The notes under the pieces: model-generated
Told to the model about the DNA's origin: nothing
The model's database searches: none
Seen by the model: the letters and a program-made list of their open reading frames with translations, nothing else
Part shown: positions 59,147 through 64,000 of the stretch, one piece after another
Numbering within the stretch: the stretch's first letter is position 1
Layout of the letters: every line of letters starts with the position of its first letter
Position numbers and translations under genes: made by a program
DNA from: Mumia sp. ZJ1417
Lineage (GTDB): Bacteria > Actinomycetota > Actinomycetes > Propionibacteriales > Nocardioidaceae
Length of the DNA stretch: 64,000 nt
Direction of reading: 5' to 3'
Assembly (NCBI RefSeq): GCF_014127285.1
Contig: NZ_CP059901.1
Span: 992,001-1,056,000, forward strand

Positions 59147-60055
59147 ATGGTGAGCATCACTGTCGAACCCACCCTTCCGCGCTTCGAGGGCGCGGAGGTC
59201 GTCGTGTCCGCACCCGCACCCGGCCCCGGCAACTGGGCCGGCGCCCCGTCAGCGATCTATGCCGAGGGCGCGTTCTGGCTCGCCTATCGGGTCCGCCGTC
59301 CGCTCGACTCCGGACGCGGGGTCAGCGTCGTCGTGGCGCGCTCGGAGGACGGGCTGCGGTTCGAGCAGGTCACGGAGATCCACCGCGAGGACTTCGGCGC
59401 CGAGTCGTTCGAGCGCCCCGCGCTGGTCTTCATGGGCGACGCCGGGTGGCGGATCTATCTGAGCTGCGCGACGCCGGGGTCGAAGCACTGGTGGATCGAG
59501 GCGGTCGACGCTCCGACCGTGCGCGACCTCCCCCGCGGCCGTCGTACGGTCGTGCTGCCGGGAGACGAAACTGTCGGTGTGAAGGATCCCGTGGTGCTCC
59601 TCGACGAGGACGGGTGGCACCTGTGGGTCTGCTGTCATCCGCTCGACGTGCGTGGAGCCGAGGATCGGATGGCCACGCGCTACGCGACGAGCACGGACGG
59701 TCTGACGTGGGCGGACCATGGCATCGTCCTCGCCCCGACCGCGGGCTCGTGGGATGCGCGCGGCGCTCGTGTGACGACCGTGCTCGACCGCGAGCCGCTC
59801 ACCGTCCTGTACGACGGGCGCGCGGACGCCGCGTCCAACTGGTTCGAGCAGACAGGCCTCGCCCGCGCGCACGGGATCGACGGGGAGCTCGAGCCGGTCG
59901 ACGGTGCGCCGGTCGCGCACTCCTCAGAGTCCGACGGAGCGCTGCGGTACGCCTCGGCGGTGCCGTTGCCCGACGGCACGACCCGGTTCTACTTCGAGGC
60001 GGCTCGCCCCGACGGCGCTCACGACCTCATGACGTCGCTGACGCGCAACGACTGA
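59147..60055 (+). CDS. Glycosidase-like five-bladed propeller protein
   Basis: The 302-residue protein has repeated strand patterns of the GH43/GH32/GH130-type five-bladed propeller: [76 protein letters not shown] and [10 protein letters not shown]. The acidic residues in KDP and WDARG are candidate catalytic or substrate residues, but I cannot assign an activity. A signal peptide is absent, so it is cytoplasmic. A GTG at 59150 may be the true start. Confidence 0.7.
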   Translation: MVSITVEPTLPRFEGAEVVVSAPAPGPGNWAGAPSAIYAEGAFWLAYRVRRPLDSGRGVSVVVARSEDGLRFEQVTEIHREDFGAESFERPALVFMGDAGWRIYLSCATPGSKHWWIEAVDAPTVRDLPRGRRTVVLPGDETVGVKDPVVLLDEDGWHLWVCCHPLDVRGAEDRMATRYATSTDGLTWADHGIVLAPTAGSWDARGARVTTVLDREPLTVLYDGRADAASNWFEQTGLARAHGIDGELEPVDGAPVAHSSESDGALRYASAVPLPDGTTRFYFEAARPDGAHDLMTSLTRND

Positions 60056-60068
60056 CTCTCGCGGCTGG

Positions 60069-61037
60069 TCAGGAGGCGGCGCGGTCGCTGAAGGAGCCGA
60101 GCCCTTCGTCCGTACGCCAGTCCGCGAAGGACTGCCCGGTGACCTTCTCCAGGAGCTCGATGTCCTCGAGGTAGCCCTCGACGAGGCCCGCTCTGGCTGC
60201 GCGGTCGAGCTTGGGGCGTGCCGGCTCACCGCGCCAGTGCAGCGACGCGATCAGCGGCTTGCTGGCGGCACGCCATACCTGCGGCGGGACGTACGCACCC
60301 GCCCGGGCCCCGAGCCGTAAGACCCGAGAGGCGACCTGCGTGAATGCGCCCGGTGCGACGTACGGCCTCGAGTTGTCCCGCGGGATCGAGGTGACGAGCC
60401 CCGGCTCCAAGCCGAGGAACACGCACATACGGTCGAGAGTCTCGACGGGCTCCGACACGAGCTCGCGATAGCGCAGCACGAGCACGCGGTCGCCCTCGAC
60501 GTGCCGATAGAGGTCGTCGAGCTGTGCCCCGTACAGGCCGAGCCGGCGGTAGTGCCAGAACGGCGCCCACCCCGCGGCGATCCGCTCGCTCTCCTTGCCG
60601 AACGCCTCGACGAAGTCATCAACCGGCTCGAGCCCGTCGGACCACAGGTGCATCCAGTTGGAGTAGGCACGGTCGACCGGGTCGCGGACGACGGCGATCA
60701 CTCGAACGTTCGGGAGCTCCTCGGCGATCCGTCGGCGGGCGTTGCGCAGGTAGAGGTAGAACGGGGTGCTCTCGATGCGGACCTGGTCGCCCGGCGCCTC
60801 GGCGAACAGCGCTTCGTACTCCTCGCGGCGCCAGATCCACTCCTGCTGGCTGTGCGCGTCTCCCGGGCCCCGATAGCCAGGCGGCGGGGCGTCGGCGCAC
60901 ATGTAGTACTTCGGCTCCTTGGGCTGGCTCGAGAAGACCCGAGGATGGAGGGCGAGCGCGGTGTGCAGCGCGCTCGTCCCCGCCTTCGGAGCACCGACGA
61001 GCAACACGTCGGGCTGCGGCGTACGAAAGCTCCCCAT
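60069..61037 (-). CDS. PAPS-dependent sulfotransferase domain protein
   Basis: The 322-residue protein has the 5'-phosphosulfate loop VGAPKAGTSALH at residues 14-25 and the 3'-phosphate motif VRDPVDRAYSNWMH near residue 120, followed by YGAQLDDLYRHVEGDRVLVLRYRELV. It transfers sulfate from PAPS to a carbohydrate or lipid acceptor; the acceptor is unknown. It is alone on its transcript. The TAGCAT box 6 bases before the ATG supports the start. Confidence 0.87.
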   Translation of the reverse strand: MGSFRTPQPDVLLVGAPKAGTSALHTALALHPRVFSSQPKEPKYYMCADAPPPGYRGPGDAHSQQEWIWRREEYEALFAEAPGDQVRIESTPFYLYLRNARRRIAEELPNVRVIAVVRDPVDRAYSNWMHLWSDGLEPVDDFVEAFGKESERIAAGWAPFWHYRRLGLYGAQLDDLYRHVEGDRVLVLRYRELVSEPVETLDRMCVFLGLEPGLVTSIPRDNSRPYVAPGAFTQVASRVLRLGARAGAYVPPQVWRAASKPLIASLHWRGEPARPKLDRAARAGLVEGYLEDIELLEKVTGQSFADWRTDEGLGSFSDRAAS

Positions 61038-61043
61038 GACGCG

Positions 61044-61049
61044 ATGCTA
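61044..61049 (-). promoter_or_regulatory. -10 box TAGCAT for leaderless sulfotransferase mRNA
   Basis: TAGCAT ends 6 bases before the ATG at 61037; TCGACC lies 17 bases upstream as a weak -35. Confidence 0.45.
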
Positions 61050-61155
61050 AAAAGCCTGTGGCCGAAGGTCGAGAGTTTAGGTCACGCGTATGGGGGTACG
61101 TCGGCGCGTCAGCATCCACGCGAGCGGCGTGATGGACGCTGACGCACCGACGAGC

Positions 61156-61192
61156 GGCAGAGAGTGACCCGGGGCGGGCAGAGAGTGACCCG
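61156..61192 (+). repeat. 21-bp-period tandem dimer, locus C
   Basis: Two exact copies of GGCAGAGAGTGACCCG lie at 61156-61171 and 61177-61192, again 21 bases apart. They sit 3 bases before the stop codon of the next gene, in the gap after its 3' end. Confidence 0.8.
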
Positions 61193-61194
61193 GA

Positions 61195-62589
61195 CTAGGC
61201 GGGCTCGCGGGCGCGGGTCCGCTGCGCGAGGGCGGCCAGGGCGGCAGGGAAGATGTTGGCCGGGGGCGTGACGAGACCGGCGCCGACCTGCCCCGTACCG
61301 GCGACACGGCCCGCCATGCCGGTGTTGATCTGCGGCAGGATCCCCGTACGGCAGACGCGGGTGACGTCGATGCCGGTTGGCGTGCCGGCGAACTCCATCA
61401 CCGGGATCGTCCAGCGCGGGTTCTGGGCAAGGGTGATCTCGCCCATCCTCCGCGTGGTCGCCAGCGCGTCGGGGACCGTCCCGCCGACGAGCCGGACGAT
61501 CGCGGGCGCGGTCGCCATCGCGAACCCGCCGATCCCGGCCGTCTCGGTGATCGCGGAGTCGCCGATGTCGGGGTTCGCGTCGTCGGGTCCGTACGAGCCG
61601 AGGTAGAGGCCGTCGGCGACCTGTGCGGGACCGGTGAACCACTGATCGCCCGTGCCGGACACCTGGATGCCGAAGTCAGTCCCGTTGCGTGCCATCGCCA
61701 CGACCATCGTCGAGCCCTCGATGTCGCGTGCGGCGTCGAGCGCGAGCTTGCACGCCGGCATCGCGAGGTTGAGGAAGAAGTGGTCGTTGCCGCCGACGAA
61801 CGCGACCGCGTCCGCGACGTCACCGGCGCGCGACTCCGAGCGGATCATCGCCGGGACCAGATCGCGCAGCAGCATGAGCGTGCCGGCGCGGTTGCGGTTG
61901 TGGGCCTCGTCGCCCATCTGCAGCATCTGCGCCAGCAGCGCCGTGACGTCGATCGGGCCCGCCGCGCGCACCGCGCGCTGGAGGACGGGGCCGAGCACGC
62001 CCGACATCCACCGCAGCCGCTCGAGGACCTCGGGCGAGTATGCGCCGTAGCGGAGGACTTTGCCGAGACCCTCGTTGAGCGAGCAGTACGTGCGCGCACC
62101 GGTCGAGGCGTCCTCCAGGACGAACACCCACATCGACGGCGAGACGACACCCGCCATCGGGCCGACGGCGTGGTGGTGGTGACAAGGGTCGAGGGTGTAG
62201 CCGCTGCCGGAGGCGAACAGCGCCGCCGCGTCCTCCGGGTCGTCGACGAGGCCCTCGAAGGCCGCCGCGCCCATGAGCGCGCCGCGCATCGGGCCCGACG
62301 CGCGCTCCCACGAGATCGGCGGGCCGGCGTGGAGGAAGTCGCCCGTGCCGAGCCCGAGCGCCTCGCTCGCCGGCAGGACGTCCACGAGCTGCGCCGTGAC
62401 ACCGAGGTAGGCGTCGACGGCCTTGGCGTTGGCCTCCGCGCGCAGCGGGTCGGCGATCACGGTGGCGAGGTCGTCGATCGTGCCCGGCATCGGGGGCTGC
62501 CAGTCGACGCGGTTGACGGTCACGGCCTGGTCGGCGACGGCGTCGGCGAACAGGTCCGTCCCCGTGGTGACGACGGTCGGTGCGGTCAT
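61195..62589 (-). CDS. DUF1116 (AllG/YlbE-like) protein
   Basis: This 464-residue protein belongs to DUF1116, typified by E. coli YlbE. Recognisable parts are MPGTIDDLATVIADPLRAEANAKAVDAYLG, GSGYTLDPCHHHHAVGPMAGVVSPSMWVF, GNDHFFLNLAMPACKLALDAARDIEGSTMVVAMARNGTDFGIQ and INTGMAGRVAGTGQVGAG. In E. coli, YlbE, FdrA and YlbF have been assigned together to oxamate carbamoyltransferase, the last step of anaerobic allantoin use (AllFGH names). It is coupled to the FdrA-type gene upstream by a 4-base overlap. No DUF2877 (AllH) gene follows it. Confidence 0.8.
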   Translation of the reverse strand: MTAPTVVTTGTDLFADAVADQAVTVNRVDWQPPMPGTIDDLATVIADPLRAEANAKAVDAYLGVTAQLVDVLPASEALGLGTGDFLHAGPPISWERASGPMRGALMGAAAFEGLVDDPEDAAALFASGSGYTLDPCHHHHAVGPMAGVVSPSMWVFVLEDASTGARTYCSLNEGLGKVLRYGAYSPEVLERLRWMSGVLGPVLQRAVRAAGPIDVTALLAQMLQMGDEAHNRNRAGTLMLLRDLVPAMIRSESRAGDVADAVAFVGGNDHFFLNLAMPACKLALDAARDIEGSTMVVAMARNGTDFGIQVSGTGDQWFTGPAQVADGLYLGSYGPDDANPDIGDSAITETAGIGGFAMATAPAIVRLVGGTVPDALATTRRMGEITLAQNPRWTIPVMEFAGTPTGIDVTRVCRTGILPQINTGMAGRVAGTGQVGAGLVTPPANIFPAALAALAQRTRAREPA

Positions 62590-64000
62590 CGGCGTTCTCC
62601 TGACGCGGTGACGGAGGTGTCTGGGGCGGCCGAATCGGCCGAGTCGAGCGGGGCACCGGCGGCGGTCACGAGGTCGAGCGCGTGACGGGTGGCCTCGGCG
62701 TTGGAGGCGAGGACGTACGCTCCGGCGGCGGCCAGCGCATCGGCCTGGATGTCGAGGCCCTGCGGGTCGGCGTCCGTCCCGATCAGGCTCACCACGACGG
62801 GAAGGGTGCGACCGGCCTCGGCAGCGCGGGTGCGAGCGTCGGCGACGGCAGGCGCGAGCGCTGCGGCGGGGTCCGGCTCGGCGCCGTGGCCGAGGACGAC
62901 GTCGAGGAGCACGACGGCGGTCGTCGGGTCCTCGGCGGCGCGGGCGAGCGCCGCGAGGCGCAGCGTCGGGTCGATCATCGGGTGGGCACGCCCGACGGTG
63001 AGGGCATCGTCGCCGAAGTCGACCATCGTGTGGGCGTCGACGGGCGTCCCGGAGGTGATCACACGCGTGTCGAGGGCGAGCTCGGGCGCCAGCGGGATGT
63101 TGCTGCGGATCGGGCCGAGCACGTCCGCCGCGATGAGCATGGCCTCGTCGCACAGGGTGCCGCCGACGAAGAGTCCGCGCAGGAACCCCGGTCCGCTCGC
63201 CTTCTCGGGCTCGCCCCACCGGCGCCAGTGCGGTACGGCGACGTCGAGGGCGGTGAGCACCGCTTCCGTACGGGCGGTGAGATCGGTGCCGGGGGAGAGC
63301 AGCGCGAGCTCGACAGGGACGTCGAGCGACTGCGCGTACGAAGTGATCGCCTCGGCGACCTCGGGGGCCGGTGGCTTCGAGACGAGGACGACGTGGCTGG
63401 TCGCCGGGTCCGCGTCGAGCCGCGCGAGCGCCGTCCGGGTCGCGAGTCCACCGACGGCCTGCGAGAGGTCGCGCCCGCCGACGCCGAGCGCGGCGCTGAC
63501 GCCGACGCCCGCCTGGTCGAGGAGGCAGATGATCTGCTGCGTGCCCGTACCAGAGGCGGCGACGACGCCGACGGGGCCGGGGCGGACGGTGTTGGCGAAG
63601 CCGAGGCCGACACCGCCGACGAGGGCCGTGCCGCAGTCGGGGCCCATGACGAGGACGTCTCGTCCGGCGGCCGCGCGCTTGAGCGCCAGCTCGGCCTCGA
63701 GCGGCACGTTGTCGCTGAAGATCATCACGTCGTGACCGGCCTCGACCGCGTCCATCGCCTCCGGGAGCGCGGACGCGCCGGGAACGGAGACCAGGACCAC
63801 CGCGTCGCGCGGGGCCTCGCGCAGCGCCGAGGCCGTCGTACGGGCGGGAGCGGTCGTCGCAGCGCCGTCACGCGAGGCCGGCCGGCTGGCGGCGGCGAGC
63901 GCCTCGTCGACGGCGGCGAGCGCGTCCTCCAGCGTCGACTCGGCCAGCCGCAGCGCGACGACCATGTCATTGGGGCTGGTCTCGGCAGGGACGTCGAAGC
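62586..64000 (-). CDS. FdrA family protein (cut by window end)
   Basis: The visible 471 residues lack the N terminus, which lies beyond the window. They resemble the FdrA/AllF type, a succinyl-CoA-synthetase-like protein: GRDVLVMGPDCGTALVGGVGLGFANTVRPGPVGVVAASGTGTQQI carries the CoA-ligase-like GPDCGT and GASGTG-type motifs. In a CoA ligase a phosphohistidine would be expected; no such residue is obvious. It is coupled to the DUF1116 gene (ATGA). An oxamate carbamoyltransferase role is inferred from the pair. Confidence 0.78.
   Translation of the reverse strand, partial: FDVPAETSPNDMVVALRLAESTLEDALAAVDEALAAASRPASRDGAATTAPARTTASALREAPRDAVVLVSVPGASALPEAMDAVEAGHDVMIFSDNVPLEAELALKRAAAGRDVLVMGPDCGTALVGGVGLGFANTVRPGPVGVVAASGTGTQQIICLLDQAGVGVSAALGVGGRDLSQAVGGLATRTALARLDADPATSHVVLVSKPPAPEVAEAITSYAQSLDVPVELALLSPGTDLTARTEAVLTALDVAVPHWRRWGEPEKASGPGFLRGLFVGGTLCDEAMLIAADVLGPIRSNIPLAPELALDTRVITSGTPVDAHTMVDFGDDALTVGRAHPMIDPTLRLAALARAAEDPTTAVVLLDVVLGHGAEPDPAAALAPAVADARTRAAEAGRTLPVVVSLIGTDADPQGLDIQADALAAAGAYVLASNAEATRHALDLVTAAGAPLDSADSAAPDTSVTASGERR

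Noticed and set aside
1-64000. tRNA/rRNA genes, CRISPR arrays, phage or transposase genes
   Set aside because: Intergenic gaps were read on both strands; none contains a cloverleaf, spaced repeat array, or recognisable recombinase frame.

Overview
The window is a gene-dense, high-GC chromosomal segment of an actinobacterium. Mycothiol synthesis (mshB), the succinylase lysine/DAP genes dapC, dapD and dapE, a 7Fe ferredoxin, a zinc anti-sigma partner of an ECF sigma factor, TatB, and very frequent TANNNT -10 boxes all point there; the Nocardioidaceae (Nocardioides/Aeromicrobium-like) are a reasonable guess but the genus cannot be fixed from sequence reading alone. Both ends cut through genes: nagA at the left and an FdrA-type subunit at the right. 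I see no rRNA, tRNA, CRISPR array, transposase, integrase or prophage gene, and no gene-free gap longer than about 250 bases.

Layout. 1-5.3 kb: 3' end of nagA, a YibE/F membrane protein, a pterin carbinolamine dehydratase divergent from a Nudix hydrolase, and an S9 peptidase. 5.3-9.05 kb: an AraC/VirS-type regulator followed by a Baeyer-Villiger-like monooxygenase and a zinc alcohol dehydrogenase, resembling a reduced virS-mymA-adhD locus. 9.07-25.8 kb: a housekeeping block whose order resembles M. tuberculosis Rv1170-Rv1211 as I remember it: mshB, a small membrane protein, a flavin reductase, VanW, GNAT, fdxA-dapC, a proline-rich membrane protein, a secreted protein, dapD, VOC, dapE, a LOG protein, TetR, folP2, a DivIVA-like protein, tagA, an M14 peptidase, an enoyl-CoA hydratase and the 53-residue DUF3117 protein. 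25.8-32 kb: an accessory insert with a hydrolase-glycosyltransferase fusion, a methyltransferase and a large LAL-type LuxR regulator. 32-38.2 kb: the conserved stress block O-methyltransferase, sigE, anti-sigma factor, tatB, mrp, DUF1003 and an MgtE-N/CBS protein (Rv1220c-Rv1232c order), but without htrA.

38.3-64 kb: a secreted protein, an FdhF/YdeP oxidoreductase pair, an EamA transporter, a CoA-ester lyase plus acyl-CoA dehydrogenase (ethylmalonyl-CoA pathway type; a matching MaoC hydratase lies about 10 kb away), a RecQ-like helicase, the phosphoketolase-acetate kinase operon, a GSP17M protein, DUF2332, a histidine phosphatase, a cation/proton antiporter, MarR-MFS, a PHP phosphoesterase, a glycosidase-like protein, a sulfotransferase, and an AllG (DUF1116)-FdrA pair that looks like part of an oxamate carbamoyltransferase system.

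How it works together. At least sixteen genes carry a TANNNT hexamer 6-8 bases before the start codon, which predicts leaderless mRNAs. This helps settle several starts. In one case (AraC/mshB) two overlapping -10 boxes face opposite ways in a 24-bp gap. The sigE gene carries an ECF-type GGAACC-N16-CGTT promoter, so it probably activates itself under control of the fused RseA/RseB-like anti-sigma factor next to it. Repeats include a 21-bp-period tandem dimer at three loci, a GACGTCAT inverted-repeat family at two loci, and several long GC-rich hairpins after genes.
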